Shown here: one piece after another, positions 45,211 to 54,293 of the stretch
How the letters are laid out: every line of letters begins with the position of its first letter
Position numbering within the stretch: the first letter of the stretch is position 1
Source: Bacillus sp. FJAT-18017
GTDB taxonomy: Bacteria > Bacillota > Bacilli > Bacillales > Cytobacillaceae
Reading direction: 5' to 3'
NCBI RefSeq assembly: GCF_001278805.1
Contig: NZ_CP012602.1
Coordinates: 4,499,501 to 4,563,500 of the forward strand
Length of the DNA stretch: 64,000 bases
The notes under the pieces: model-generated
Database searches by the model: none
Seen by the model: the letters and a program-made list of their open reading frames with translations, nothing else
Told to the model about the DNA's origin: nothing
Translations under genes and position numbers: made by a program

Positions 45211-45522
45211 TTAATGGTGATGGTGATGGCCGTGGCCTTCTTTGCTTGGGTTGGTAATAACAAATTCCTCTTTCGGTACGTAGAAGTACTGGATCCAAAC
45301 ACCATCTAGGAATTTTTCACGCTTATCAACGATGATATCGATATCTTTATCGGTTTTCACTACTTCATCATGCTCGGTAGGTGAATCAATGACCAGATCA
45401 TAGTGAGCATGGTCGCCATGCATATGAGTAATAATAACGCGGAACATTTTTCCTTCTTCCGCCTGATCTTTCAGCATTTGTTTAAGAACCTTCGCGGCAT
45501 TTCGGTTAATTTTAACTTTCAT
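45211..45522 (-). CDS. HesB/IscA-fold protein without cysteines, histidine-rich tail
   Basis: 103 residues: MKVKINRNAAKVLKQMLKDQ, FRVIITHMHGDHAHYDLVID, DIDIIVDKREKFLDGVWIQY, then a tail GHGHHHHH. The beginning and the strand order fit the Fe-S biosynthesis (HesB-like) fold, but there is no Cys at all, while His residues are abundant (HMHGDHAHY and the tail). A metal-binding role through His is plausible. RBS GGAGAA before the ATG. Contrast with the Sec-containing HesB-like protein at 4921-5196. Confidence 0.72.
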   Translation of the reverse strand: MKVKINRNAAKVLKQMLKDQAEEGKMFRVIITHMHGDHAHYDLVIDSPTEHDEVVKTDKDIDIIVDKREKFLDGVWIQYFYVPKEEFVITNPSKEGHGHHHHH

Positions 45523-45594
45523 TCCTATTTCTCCTTCCGGGGTCTCTTCACCCCATTATCTCATTTCTTTTTGAAAAAGAAAATTGGCGTGCTT

Positions 45595-46338
45595 TCATGC
45601 TTTTCTATCTAAAGACTCGGACACAAATAAAGATGAGTTGAAATGACAGTTCAAGGCTTGCTTCGATGCCCACAGATTACCGAGAAGCCTCGGCACCATT
45701 TGTTTGGATGGAACGATTCGATAATTGGTGAAATAAACAAAGTAAAGAAGATAGAGGAAGGCATTCGAGTTTAAGTGTACATCTTTAAAGTACTCCTCAT
45801 TTTCAGTTACCGTCGCAAACGAATAGGTTTCCGCCCCGGCAACGTACCTTGTCTCCAATCCTTTAAACAAATTCTTGATGAAATGGATGTTTGTAACGAC
45901 TGTCGGGTCATCCTCACCATCAACATTAGCCAATCTTGCCTGAATATGGGCTCCGACATCTGAAATCCTGCTGGTGAACGCACCAACATGCGCAAATGCT
46001 TTATCAAACCCGCTATTGGCAGCTTTAAGCCCCTCTTCCCTGAGCAATTCGACAAGCGGCAGTTTAACATCCTTTTCCACATAGGATGGGGTTGCCGATT
46101 GCCTTGCCCACTTCAGGCCAGTAAGCTTGCTTGACGTAAAATAGCTCATAAAATACCATTGACCATGATCGTCCCTTGCCAAAAATACCTCTGGCCCCTC
46201 TTTTATCCTTTCAAACAAAGTGAACCTTTCTGGCTGATCAAACATGAAGGATTCCGCATCCTTCTCTTTGAAATTTTTGATATAGTTTTCGAATGGCTTT
46301 TGAATAGGAACCGCTATATGGATAAATATTTCAGTCAA
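45595..46338 (-). CDS. Hypothetical protein, 247 residues
   Basis: No signal peptide or membrane segment. Starts MTEIFIHIAVPIQKPFENYI and contains QWYFMSYFTSSKLTGLKWAR, GFDKAFAHVGAFTSRISDVG and NAFLYLLYFVYFTNYRIVPS. The composition is that of a genuine protein and it stands alone in its transcript, but no family is recognised. RBS AGGAGTG before the ATG. Confidence 0.65.
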   Translation of the reverse strand: MTEIFIHIAVPIQKPFENYIKNFKEKDAESFMFDQPERFTLFERIKEGPEVFLARDDHGQWYFMSYFTSSKLTGLKWARQSATPSYVEKDVKLPLVELLREEGLKAANSGFDKAFAHVGAFTSRISDVGAHIQARLANVDGEDDPTVVTNIHFIKNLFKGLETRYVAGAETYSFATVTENEEYFKDVHLNSNAFLYLLYFVYFTNYRIVPSKQMVPRLLGNLWASKQALNCHFNSSLFVSESLDRKA

Positions 46339-46494
46339 AGATCATACACTCCTAACATCGGAATCTTCTTATCCATTCCCAAATAGGGTTGTTTCCAACA
46401 CATAATCCTTTATTTAGAAAAAACGTAACTACTTAGGTACGAAAAAAGGCTTATAACCTAAACATGGTTTAAGCCTTTAAAAAAGAGGTTGATC

Positions 46495-46614
46495 TCCGCT
46501 CCAGGATGCTCGCTTTCCGTGGGGCGGGCGGTGAGCCTCCTCGGCGTGAACGCCTGTGGGGTCTCACCTGTCCCGCTGCTCCCACAGGAGTCTCGCACCT
46601 TCCGCTCCGATCAA
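46495..46614. repeat. GC-rich palindromic repeat, left of the IS66 remnant
   Basis: Contains GCTCGCTTTCCGTGGGGCGG, GAGCCTCCTCGGCG, GGGGTCTCACCTG, and GCACCTTCCGCTCCGATCAA; same family and orientation as 31591-31709. Confidence 0.8.
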
Positions 46615-46671
46615 CGGTGTTGAATCATTAGAAACTATAAATTTTGATGAGCTATAAAGAAAACACTTGCC

Positions 46672-46935
46672 TTGATTCACTAAAATAATGGATTCAAGCA
46701 GATTTTTTCCCTTGTTTTCTCATCGTGGAAATAAATCCACGGATCCTGGCAAATCGAATGGCACCCTGCCGTCCGGAACAGGCCTGAAACCTTCATCTTA
46801 ACCCGAATCATTGGATATCCTGTTTCGTCTGATTGTTGTCAAACGGGATGTGCTCATCCCTGAGAAACTGGAGGATATTGGCTTTGTAAAGGCAGAACCT
46901 ATTTGCCAGTTTGTCGCTTTTGGTTTTTATTTTCC
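46672..46935 (-). pseudogene. IS66-family transposase C-terminal remnant
   Basis: Minus strand: ANILQFLRDEHIPFDNNQTK then, after frame changes, MIRVKMKVSGLFRTAG and FARIRGFISTMRKQGK. This is the IS66 transposase end (VPFDNNQAERDIRMIKVKQK, CRIRGYISTxRK). At least two frameshifts; the N-terminal part and any inverted repeats are gone. It sits exactly between two oppositely oriented GC-rich repeats. Confidence 0.85.
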
Positions 46936-46967
46936 CTATATAAGATGACCTAAAGAACCTTAATTTA

Positions 46968-47090
46968 ATTGGAGCGGAAGGCACGAAGACTCCTGCGGGA
47001 TAAAAGGTCAGTGGGAGACCCCGCAGGCGCGCGCGCCGAGGAGGCTCCCAGGCCGCCCGCGGAAAGCGAAGTGCCTGGAGCGGAAATCAA
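46968..47090. repeat. GC-rich palindromic repeat, right of the IS66 remnant
   Basis: Begins TTGGAGCGGAAGGCACGAAG, has GACCCCGCAGG and GAGGAGGCTCCCAGGCCGCC, ends GCGAAGTGCCTGGAGCGGAA; opposite orientation to the copy at 46495. Confidence 0.85.
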
Positions 47091-47225
47091 AGGTAAAACC
47101 CGTAAATTCATCATAACTAGCTAAATAATGCGACTACGTAAGTAGTTACGAAAAAACTTTCTATTTCTCGAAAACTGAAATGGTATACTGAAGGAAATGA
47201 CAGATATATACAGGGGGAGCAATCA

Positions 47226-48254
47226 ATGCTTGTCTGGAGGAGATTATTTTCACAGGTTGTGAAACGGAAATATTGGGCACTATTGTTCGGGACAATTGCC
47301 TACATACTCATTAACGCTCTAATCATACAACTGATTGAGCCAGAAACATTTACTACTCCCTTGCATGCAGCATGGTACATCATGACAACAATGACCACTG
47401 TCGGCTATGGGGATGTTTCTGTGCAGACAGCTGCAGGCAGGCTCTGGGTCATGTTAGTTGTTTTCACACTGGGGATTGGCCTTTTCGGACTCGTTATTGG
47501 AGTCATTGCCGACTCGTTCGGCCAATACAGGTTATTGAAGGAGGAAGGAAAGTTGGCTTTCAAGGAAAAAAATCACTATGTCGTTATGGGCTGGACATCA
47601 AAATCAAAGGAAGCTATCAAGGAAATCCTAGCGGCAAATTCCCAACAGGCTATTGTTTTGATAGATGAATTAGACAAATCTCCGATAGACCACGAGATGG
47701 TCCATTATATCCAGGGCAGCCCTACAGATTTTGAGACATTCAAAAAGGCGAATTTGGAGTCCGCCGCTTCGGTGATGATTTTTGCCCCTAACGGAATTGA
47801 ACAGGCTGACCTTGCGGATGGAAAAACACTGTTGATTGCTTCAAGTATCGAAAACTATGATGAGGGAATTTCTGAAAACATCTACACCATTGCCGAAGTA
47901 CTCAATGATAAGCATGTCCGTAATTTTCAACATGTAAAGGTAGATGAATTCATCCTCTCTCACACCTTCGTATCCCATCTTATGGCAAAAACCGCACAGA
48001 CCCGCGGAACAAGTAAGATTATTACCAAGCTGATAAGCCAACAGGATGGCGAGGGCGGAAATGATTTATGGGAAGTCCAGGCAAGACCCGGCTGGCTGAC
48101 ATATGGTGATGCTTATGAAGAACTTAAGTCAAAAGGAGCGCATTTAATAGCCGATGGCTCAAACTTAAATGTTCTTGACCGGCTCAACAAATCGCTTCCT
48201 GCGAATGAAAAGCTTTATGTTATCTGTGACAGCAAAACATATAAAGCACTATAG
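47226..48254 (+). CDS. yugO: Potassium channel with RCK domain (YugO-like)
   Basis: 342 residues. Two membrane helices (WALLFGTIAYILINALIIQL and LWVMLVVFTLGIGLFGLVIG) flank a pore loop with selectivity filter TMTTVGYGD near residue 60. The cytoplasmic part is a TrkA-N/RCK domain (KNHYVVMGWTSKSKEAIKEI, YIQGSPTDFETFKKANLESA). YugO of B. subtilis passes K+ in membrane signalling within biofilms. ATG 47226 follows GGGGGAGC. No MistR-like regulator genes are adjacent. Confidence 0.9.
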   Translation: MLVWRRLFSQVVKRKYWALLFGTIAYILINALIIQLIEPETFTTPLHAAWYIMTTMTTVGYGDVSVQTAAGRLWVMLVVFTLGIGLFGLVIGVIADSFGQYRLLKEEGKLAFKEKNHYVVMGWTSKSKEAIKEILAANSQQAIVLIDELDKSPIDHEMVHYIQGSPTDFETFKKANLESAASVMIFAPNGIEQADLADGKTLLIASSIENYDEGISENIYTIAEVLNDKHVRNFQHVKVDEFILSHTFVSHLMAKTAQTRGTSKIITKLISQQDGEGGNDLWEVQARPGWLTYGDAYEELKSKGAHLIADGSNLNVLDRLNKSLPANEKLYVICDSKTYKAL

Positions 48255-48255
48255 A

Positions 48256-48849
48256 TCATTTGATTATAGTACCTTCCACTGTCAGAAACAATCCTTTGTA
48301 ATATGAGTGAACATGATCAATATGGATCTCGTGTTCTTTTAGTAGTGAAAGCGTATCCCTATCCAAGTGGCAGCCGTCGCAAATTCTTTTCCATACTGGA
48401 TTCAGCAATTCCTGTGCCTTTGCCATCCCTGGGTGGTTCATCCTAACATGCTCGAAGACTAGAAACCTGGCACCGGGCTTTGCAACTCTCTTAATTTCAT
48501 CAAGCGCACGATTGGGCTCAGGTATTGTACAAAAGACTAAAGTTGCCACCACCGTATCAAAGCTGTTATCCGGAAAAGAAAGTTTCTCCGCGCCAAGCAT
48601 ATGGGATTGGATGGGTACCTTCGCTTTTTCAAGCCGGCTTTTCGTCCTTTTTATCATATACGGGTTTGGTTCTATTGCATCCACACTTTCTGCTCTCGTA
48701 TAGAGGGGAAAGTTGATTCCGGAACCAGACCCGATTTCAATCACTTTCCCTGTCGCTTTTTGTATTAGGTCATTTCGGATAACCTTAAAAGCATTTTCTT
48801 CGAATCCCTTCATTGCTGCATCATATATTGCTGGAAATAATTTTCCCAT
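48256..48849 (-). CDS. Class I SAM-dependent methyltransferase
   Basis: 197 residues with a complete Rossmann core: GKVIEIGSGSGINFPLYTRA (motif I), VDAIEPNPYMIKRTKSRLEK, DNSFDTVVATLVFCTIPEPN, KPGARFLVFEHVRMNHPG. A CDGCHLDRDT stretch near 155 resembles the methyltransferase-like phospholipid family (METTL7-like). Substrate unknown. RBS GGAGAA. Convergent with the potassium channel, stop codons 2 bp apart. Confidence 0.88.
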   Translation of the reverse strand: MGKLFPAIYDAAMKGFEENAFKVIRNDLIQKATGKVIEIGSGSGINFPLYTRAESVDAIEPNPYMIKRTKSRLEKAKVPIQSHMLGAEKLSFPDNSFDTVVATLVFCTIPEPNRALDEIKRVAKPGARFLVFEHVRMNHPGMAKAQELLNPVWKRICDGCHLDRDTLSLLKEHEIHIDHVHSYYKGLFLTVEGTIIK

Positions 48850-48894
48850 ACCAATTTCTCCTCATTAAAAAAGGCGGCGGTTACGCCCTCAAAA

Positions 48895-49272
48895 TTATTT
48901 TAAGACGTAAGCTGCCAGGACGCTCTGGAGCTCGTATATATTCAAGCTTTTATTAAATTGCTTTTGTAACGGCAGCTGGCTTCCTGAAATCCAGATTTTC
49001 AACTCGGCATCCAGATCAAAGCTTCCGGCTGTTTCAATACTGAAATGTGTAATGTTTCGGTAAGGAATTGAATGATACTCGGTCTTTTTTCCGGTTATCC
49101 CTTGCTTGTCTACAAGAATCAAACGGCGGTTCGTAAATATGAACATATCACGGAGCAGCTTATAAGCTTTTTCAATCGACTCTCCAGGTGCCAGGACTTT
49201 TGCATATTCCTTCTGGACCTCGGGCAGGCTTACTTCTGACGCATTCCCCATCAATCCATCTAAAAATCCCAT
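48895..49272 (-). CDS. Bacterial PH-domain protein
   Basis: 125 residues: EYAKVLAPGESIEKAYKLLR, DMFIFTNRRLILVDKQGITG, KKTEYHSIPYRNITHFSIET, GSFDLDAELKIWISGS. This is the bacterial pleckstrin-homology fold (helicase/YyaB-type). Function in Bacillus is unknown. RBS AGGAGG before ATG 49272. Confidence 0.9.
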   Translation of the reverse strand: MGFLDGLMGNASEVSLPEVQKEYAKVLAPGESIEKAYKLLRDMFIFTNRRLILVDKQGITGKKTEYHSIPYRNITHFSIETAGSFDLDAELKIWISGSQLPLQKQFNKSLNIYELQSVLAAYVLK

Positions 49273-49317
49273 CTATATGCCTCCTTTTCGCAGCTTCTTT
49301 TTTTATATCATTCCCTA

Positions 49318-50076
49318 TTAAAAGTTTATTGAAAAGTCCTTTTCTGTATTACCTTTAGGATTATATATCCGTTCTGTATAAGAAAGTCTTTCTCCCTCCA
49401 TCAACAGGATCGTCGAGCACCTCGTCCCGTAGCCTTCACTCCTAATAAACATCGGGGAAAGAATCCTTTCAAGCTCAAGGCCTACACCTGTATCCGGAAG
49501 GTCGGCATCTTCAGCGGGGTCGGTATTTTTTAGTAGTTGAAATAAAGCCATTTTTAGTGCGGCACCCTCTTTGTCCAAGATGGATTCCAACCCCTTTTTC
49601 CCTCCTTCCACCTTCGGCCACGGTGTATTCAGCAGATGATTGCTGACACCATGTATGCCAGGTGGAACCTCGCGAACGACACCTTCAATATTTGAATAAT
49701 AATAAAGGTTCGATTGATCTCCGGCAAGCAAATTAAAACCAGGATAAAGGCTTCCCTTTTGTGCGGCAGCCTTCAGATAATTCTCAGGACTAGCTTTTCC
49801 CCGCAAGAAGTCCGCAACAAGCTCTCCTCTTGACAGCTTGCCAGTCGCCTTCATCTCTTTAGGGTCTCGAAAGTTAGTCAGGGCGGCAAATCTCCCGGAC
49901 TTCGTCACTCCCATCCAAGTACCCAGCTTTTCCAGATCCCTGCCGGCAAGGAGGTGTGGTTGATCCTCCCAAAAGTGAGCAGCAGCGGTGGGCCGTTCGT
50001 AGCTTTCATCCCGATTGGATGCGACAATCAACGGATATCTGGGATGAACTTTATAGGCAAATAATATTAAGCACAT
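49318..50076 (-). CDS. NRDE-family (TANGO2-like) protein
   Basis: 252 residues. The mature N-terminus MCLILFAYKVHPRYPLIVAS followed by NRDESYERPT is the family's NRDE motif with an N-terminal Cys that could act as nucleophile. Further: LLAGRDLEKLGTWMGVTKSG and NFRDPKE. Homologues include eukaryotic TANGO2, linked to lipid or haem handling. I start at ATG 50076 so that Cys2 is next to Met. RBS is weak. Confidence 0.9.
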   Translation of the reverse strand: MCLILFAYKVHPRYPLIVASNRDESYERPTAAAHFWEDQPHLLAGRDLEKLGTWMGVTKSGRFAALTNFRDPKEMKATGKLSRGELVADFLRGKASPENYLKAAAQKGSLYPGFNLLAGDQSNLYYYSNIEGVVREVPPGIHGVSNHLLNTPWPKVEGGKKGLESILDKEGAALKMALFQLLKNTDPAEDADLPDTGVGLELERILSPMFIRSEGYGTRCSTILLMEGERLSYTERIYNPKGNTEKDFSINF

Positions 50077-50200
50077 CGTTATCACAGCTTTCTCTAACAG
50101 TCTTTACACCAATAGTATCCCAATTGGGAAGGCATTGTCTCATTATTTTACTCATTATGGTGATACTAACAACAATATTCGTTCTAGAGGTGATTAGAAA

Positions 50201-50767
50201 ATGAAACGAAAGGTAATTATCTGTCTTTCAACGATTTTTTGTTTAGCTGCATTATGTTTATTCATATACTATCTAAACAAAGGAGATTCATCACGGTGGC
50301 AGGTTGCTGCCGGAGGATTTGGAGTAAGTGCTCTACCGCTTCTCCTTCTTTTCACAAAAAGAAATCCCTTTAATATCCCAATCATAATCGGCTACTATAT
50401 AGCGATTCTTTGCACGACGTTTCTGGGTTCTATCGCCACATTTTATTTAAAATATAAATGGTGGGACTCTACCATCCATCTTTACAAAGGAATGTTGGTT
50501 GTATTCATAGGCATTGCCTTATACAAATTGCTTGTTCCTGAAGGTTCTCGCCCTGGTGTTTCCAAGCTCCTGCTTGGTTTGTTCACCATTTCTCTTGCCG
50601 TAACCTCAAGTGTACTGTGGGAAATTTACGAATATGTGGGAGATTTGTTCTTTACACATACAATGCAGCTTGGCGGAAACAAAGATACCATGCTCGATTT
50701 ACTTGCCGGTACCTCTGGAGGTCTGGCTGCCAGCCTGTATTCATTTATTAGGAAGGAAAAGCTATAA
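50201..50767 (+). CDS. Membrane protein, tandem paralogue 1
   Basis: 188 residues with five predicted helices. Motifs shared with the next gene: AAGGFGVSALPLLLLFTKR, YLKYKWWDSTIHLYKGMLVV, VTSSVLWEIYEYVGDLFF, LGGNKDTMLDLLAGTSGGLA. The conserved W-D-H, W-E-I-Y-E and D-T-M-D residues suggest a metal or active site in the membrane (DUF2238/YjdF-like layout). ATG 50201 behind GAGGTG. Function unknown. Confidence 0.75.
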   Translation: MKRKVIICLSTIFCLAALCLFIYYLNKGDSSRWQVAAGGFGVSALPLLLLFTKRNPFNIPIIIGYYIAILCTTFLGSIATFYLKYKWWDSTIHLYKGMLVVFIGIALYKLLVPEGSRPGVSKLLLGLFTISLAVTSSVLWEIYEYVGDLFFTHTMQLGGNKDTMLDLLAGTSGGLAASLYSFIRKEKL

Positions 50768-50779
50768 AGGGGTGGTGAA

Positions 50780-51346
50780 ATGGGACGCAAGTTTATTATT
50801 ATAATTTGTTTATTATATTGTGTATTTATGGCATTTCTTGCTTTTAACTTTCACGAGCAAGGAGAATCATTTAAGTTTTCTGTCGCCGCTGCCGGAATTG
50901 GCTGTGGGGCCGTACCTCTCATTCTTGGCATTTTCACAAAATGGCAATTTAACGTTCCTCTGGTAATGGCTTATCTTGTTTTTTTACTTTGCTCTCAATA
51001 CCTCGGTTCAATATTAGGCTGGTATGGGCTTGGCTGGTGGGATACGTTTCTTCATCTTTTAAGCGGGGCACTTCTCGGCTTCACTGGAATAGCCATTTAT
51101 GAGAGGCTAATCCACCGGGAGGCAGGGAGACAAATTTCGGCATGGTTTGTATTCCTCTTTGTGTTTCCCTTTGCTGTTTTTGGCGGGGTAGTTTGGGAGA
51201 TATATGAATTTACATCGGATGAACTTTTCGGAATGACCCTGCAAGGTGGAGGAAATAAGGACACAATGATTGACCTGATTGCTGATTCACTTGGTGGATT
51301 AGCGATTGCAATAATGGCCGGATTAAGGACTTCTTTAAGAAAATAA
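50780..51346 (+). CDS. Membrane protein, tandem paralogue 2
   Basis: 188 residues, clearly homologous to the gene 12 nt upstream: AAAGIGCGAVPLILGIFTKW, GWWDTFLHLLSGALLGFTGI, VFGGVVWEIYEFTSDELFGM, GGGNKDTMIDLIADSLGGLA. Same length and helix plan. RBS AGGGGTGG before ATG 50780. A tandem duplication that has since diverged. Confidence 0.75.
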   Translation: MGRKFIIIICLLYCVFMAFLAFNFHEQGESFKFSVAAAGIGCGAVPLILGIFTKWQFNVPLVMAYLVFLLCSQYLGSILGWYGLGWWDTFLHLLSGALLGFTGIAIYERLIHREAGRQISAWFVFLFVFPFAVFGGVVWEIYEFTSDELFGMTLQGGGNKDTMIDLIADSLGGLAIAIMAGLRTSLRK

Positions 51347-51435
51347 GGCATTCTGTTGTGTGGTCATCTAAATAGTTTAACTCACCTTCAATAAAGGAAT
51401 AGTTGTCATAACGACAATATAGGGATAGTGATTAC

Positions 51436-52149
51436 GTGATTTTGTGGAGCTTGGTTTTTGCTATTGGGCTAACTGCTGTCCATCTTGGATCAAAGTATAT
51501 GGGATTTCTCGGATTCATGCCAAGGAGCAAGCTATTATCAATAGGCGGCGGGGTATCTGTGGCATATGTATTCATCCACATACTCCCCGAATTGAACAAA
51601 CATCAGTCTGAGCTTAGGGAATCCGGACTGGAATCGGAACTAAGCTTTCTTGAGCACCATGTTTACCTTGTATCAATGATTGGACTTGCTTCGTTCTATG
51701 GACTCGAACGAATGGCCCGCCTTTCAAAAAAAGAAACGAGTGCAAGTAAACGGATATTTTGGACTCATGTCCTTTCTTTCGCGCTATACAATGGACTGAT
51801 CGGTTATTTATTAATTAGAGGCGAAAGCAGCAAACTATCGGAGTTATTCACATTTTTCCTGGCATTGGCGGTCCATTTTATCGCGAATGATCACAGCATG
51901 CGCGAGTCTCATAAGCGAACATACGATAAATATGGCCGATGGCTTCTTTCAGTTTCTATATTGGCAGGCTGGGTTATTGGCTATTTTAGCAGCATCGATA
52001 AAGATACAATTGCCGTACTCTTTGCCTTGCTGGCAGGGGCTATCGTATTAAATGTATTGAAAGAGGAATTGCCGGAGCAGCGGCAAAGCAACTTTTGGGC
52101 ATTTTTTGGAGGAATGATTGCCTACACAATCCTGCTGCTGGCTCTTTGA
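51436..52149 (+). CDS. ZIP-like integral membrane protein
   Basis: 237 residues, seven or eight helices. SIGGGVSVAYVFIHILPELN near residue 36 resembles the ZIP helix with His, and FLALAVHFIANDHSMRES near 140 a second His-rich helix (HxxxNDH). Divalent-metal transport is possible but the canonical ZIP motif (HSxxEG) is not intact. Start GTG 51436 behind AGGGATAG. Function uncertain. Confidence 0.7.
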   Translation: MILWSLVFAIGLTAVHLGSKYMGFLGFMPRSKLLSIGGGVSVAYVFIHILPELNKHQSELRESGLESELSFLEHHVYLVSMIGLASFYGLERMARLSKKETSASKRIFWTHVLSFALYNGLIGYLLIRGESSKLSELFTFFLALAVHFIANDHSMRESHKRTYDKYGRWLLSVSILAGWVIGYFSSIDKDTIAVLFALLAGAIVLNVLKEELPEQRQSNFWAFFGGMIAYTILLLAL

Positions 52150-52255
52150 TGCAACTATTTTTGTTGGGCGTGCGTTCATTTTTATGTCTCTTAAAAGAGA
52201 TCAGTTCTCCACCGAGAAGTGTACCAAACTGCACTTTTTTTCGGGATAAAGTTTT

Positions 52256-52279
52256 GAGCCAGCCCTCTCCGGCTGGCTC
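52256..52279 (+). terminator. Terminator near the chromosome/prophage junction
   Basis: GAGCCAGCC pairs with GGCTGGCTC around CTCTCC. Confidence 0.85.
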
Positions 52280-52289
52280 ATTGGTTATG

Positions 52290-52445
52290 CGTATTTCCGT
52301 TCCTCATTTGTGAAAAAGCTCTTCATGGCGTTAAATACATCAGCCTTTTGTTTAAGGATATAATACCTAAAATCTTCATTCTTAATATTCTTGTAGGCTG
52401 ACATCAGGGTCGAATGCCTATTGTACTGATTTAAATATAAACGCT
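52290..52445 (-). pseudogene. C-terminal piece of an unknown gene at the prophage end
   Basis: The minus strand reads [20 protein letters not shown] then [20 protein letters not shown] and KYA before a TAA; no start or RBS fits and the frame stops upstream near 52445. It may be the broken end of a host gene at the attachment site or of a prophage gene. Confidence 0.4.
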
Positions 52446-52479
52446 ACACACGGTATCCAAATTACTCCCTTGGGTTATT

Positions 52480-53133
52480 TCATCCCACATTTATCTTTAC
52501 TTTAACATGCTTAATAGTCGGCATCGCTTTCTTCGGTTGTTCTGGCTGCCTCAGGCTATTCACAAATTTAGTAAACGATTCAGCCTGGAAAACCTTGAAT
52601 GGATAATCTCCGTCTAGCGCATACCGCTGGTCACTCAATATAAGAATATGTGGAAATGGATCCCTTGCAATTATGCCTGAGCCATATAATGCGACATACC
52701 TCTTTAACTTCTCGTTCATCAGCTTCTCGCTATATACCGTTCTTTGGACCTCCACAAAGAAACTCGTATTTCGATATTGGCAAAATATATCGGGCTCGGC
52801 ACAATCACCTTTTCTTCCATACTTAGGTTCAACTAAGAATGTTCCTAATTCGCCCAGGTGCGTTAATTCTTTATATACATTCAGGATAGAAAGGAAATGA
52901 ATGATTTTCTGGCTATCCTTTTTTATTTGAACTTCAGGTCCAAAGTAAAGGAATGGCACATAAGCCTGGCTCCGCTGTATCTGGCCATCCCGAAATAAGC
53001 GAAGCAAAACATTATTGGCAGCATACTTAGGATTTTTCTTACCTAGGAAGTGCAACTCCGCAATACTGTCCCGATCCATCACCCGGAACTTATTTAAATC
53101 CTTTATGATTGCTTTATCCCTATCTGTCAGCAT
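52480..53133 (-). CDS. Replication-relaxation family protein
   Basis: 217 residues: an N-terminal winged helix (LTDRDKAIIKDLNKFRVMDR, NNVLLRLFRDGQIQRSQ) and a C-terminal nuclease-like part (GDCAEPDIFCQYRNTSFFVEVQRT, with D-x-E-V-Q). This is the replication-relaxation family found on Gram-positive plasmids and phages. Its start overlaps the FtsK-like stop (ATGA), so the two are coupled. Together they may handle DNA replication or transfer of the element. Confidence 0.82.
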   Translation of the reverse strand: MLTDRDKAIIKDLNKFRVMDRDSIAELHFLGKKNPKYAANNVLLRLFRDGQIQRSQAYVPFLYFGPEVQIKKDSQKIIHFLSILNVYKELTHLGELGTFLVEPKYGRKGDCAEPDIFCQYRNTSFFVEVQRTVYSEKLMNEKLKRYVALYGSGIIARDPFPHILILSDQRYALDGDYPFKVFQAESFTKFVNSLRQPEQPKKAMPTIKHVKVKINVG

Positions 53134-54293
53134 CAGCCAAACACATCCTCTTCGGTTAGTTGTTTAGGTTCCACAGACTCTTCCGCAACCTTCTTCACCT
53201 TATAGCCTCTTGCGAACATATCCTTCCAGTCAGGAACACGATAATTCATCAGTATTTTTTCTGCTTCTTCTTCCGTAAGGTATGGGGCTTGCAGCTCTGT
53301 GAGTTCATCTCGCTTAATCAGGAATCGGCCCGGGGTTTCTTTGCTAATCTTCTCACTTCCAGGTGTACCTATAATCTTAGAGTTCATAAAATCCGTGGTA
53401 CGAAAGCCCATTCTCACAGTTAATAATCCACGGACTTTTGTATCTAAAATATCATGGGAAGGCCGTTGTAATGAGAGTATGCAATAAATCCCCAGGGCCC
53501 TGCCTAAAGCTACGATTTGAACAAGCTGTTTCTTCATATCCCTGTCATCCATTATCATGACAATTTCATCGATACATAACAGGATAAACGGCTGCTTTTC
53601 GGTTACCGGCAGCTTGGTAATATGAGTGACGTTAAATTTATTTAGCAGTTCCCCACGCCGTTCAAGTTCCTTGTGGATGTATTCCAACATCCTAGCCATA
53701 TCATCCGGATAAACACAAACACTTTTAACATGCCGCACCCTTTTAAACAGAAAGAATTCACTCATCTTTAAATCGCCTAAATAAATGTGTAAGTCCTCAG
53801 GCGACTTGTGTTGGATTAGTGTTGTAATGATCTGCCTTACTTGCGTACTCTTACCGGCTCCTGGCTCACCAGAAACAAGGCAATTCGGTTCCGTTATAGC
53901 ATTGTAGACCATCCACTCTCCAGCACTGTCTTTACCGCACACAATTGGCATTTCTAGCCCATCAAGAGCAGGAGTAATATCTTTATAGCTGTAGGTTAAT
54001 TCCTTCGGCAGACTGTCATTATTGACGGTTAAAACATATTTCTTAACTTCACCATCAACGATGACATTCTTGCCAAATATTTGTTGGAAAGCAAACAGGT
54101 TCTTTTGCACAGTTTTGGGATTCAAACCAGTTGGAAGGGTAAATACATATTCGGTGGAGTGGTCGGTGCTACGGATAGAGTGGATTTTGGGATATATCTT
54201 GCGTTCGTCACTTCCTACAGTCAGGTGAATACCTCCGGCGCGGAATGCCTTAATTAGCCTCTTACGTGCCATTAAATTTGCCCAGAAACTCAT
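53133..54293 (-). CDS. FtsK/SpoIIIE-type DNA translocase
   Basis: 386 residues. Walker A in VSGEPGAGKSTQVRQIITTL near residue 145, Walker B in PFILLCIDEIVMIMDDRD near 235, and AILSLQRPSHDILDTKVRG-like sensor region. No membrane domain of its own; the 63-residue two-helix protein encoded just upstream could anchor it. Start ATG 54293 with AAGGTGG; overlaps the upstream stop (ATGA). Family members on phages and ICEs move DNA in packaging or conjugation. Confidence 0.85.
   Translation of the reverse strand: MSFWANLMARKRLIKAFRAGGIHLTVGSDERKIYPKIHSIRSTDHSTEYVFTLPTGLNPKTVQKNLFAFQQIFGKNVIVDGEVKKYVLTVNNDSLPKELTYSYKDITPALDGLEMPIVCGKDSAGEWMVYNAITEPNCLVSGEPGAGKSTQVRQIITTLIQHKSPEDLHIYLGDLKMSEFFLFKRVRHVKSVCVYPDDMARMLEYIHKELERRGELLNKFNVTHITKLPVTEKQPFILLCIDEIVMIMDDRDMKKQLVQIVALGRALGIYCILSLQRPSHDILDTKVRGLLTVRMGFRTTDFMNSKIIGTPGSEKISKETPGRFLIKRDELTELQAPYLTEEEAEKILMNYRVPDWKDMFARGYKVKKVAEESVEPKQLTEEDVFG

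Noticed and set aside
52150..52480. Left attachment site of the prophage
   Set aside because: I looked for a tRNA end or a direct repeat here but the right end is outside the window, so no att pair can be shown.
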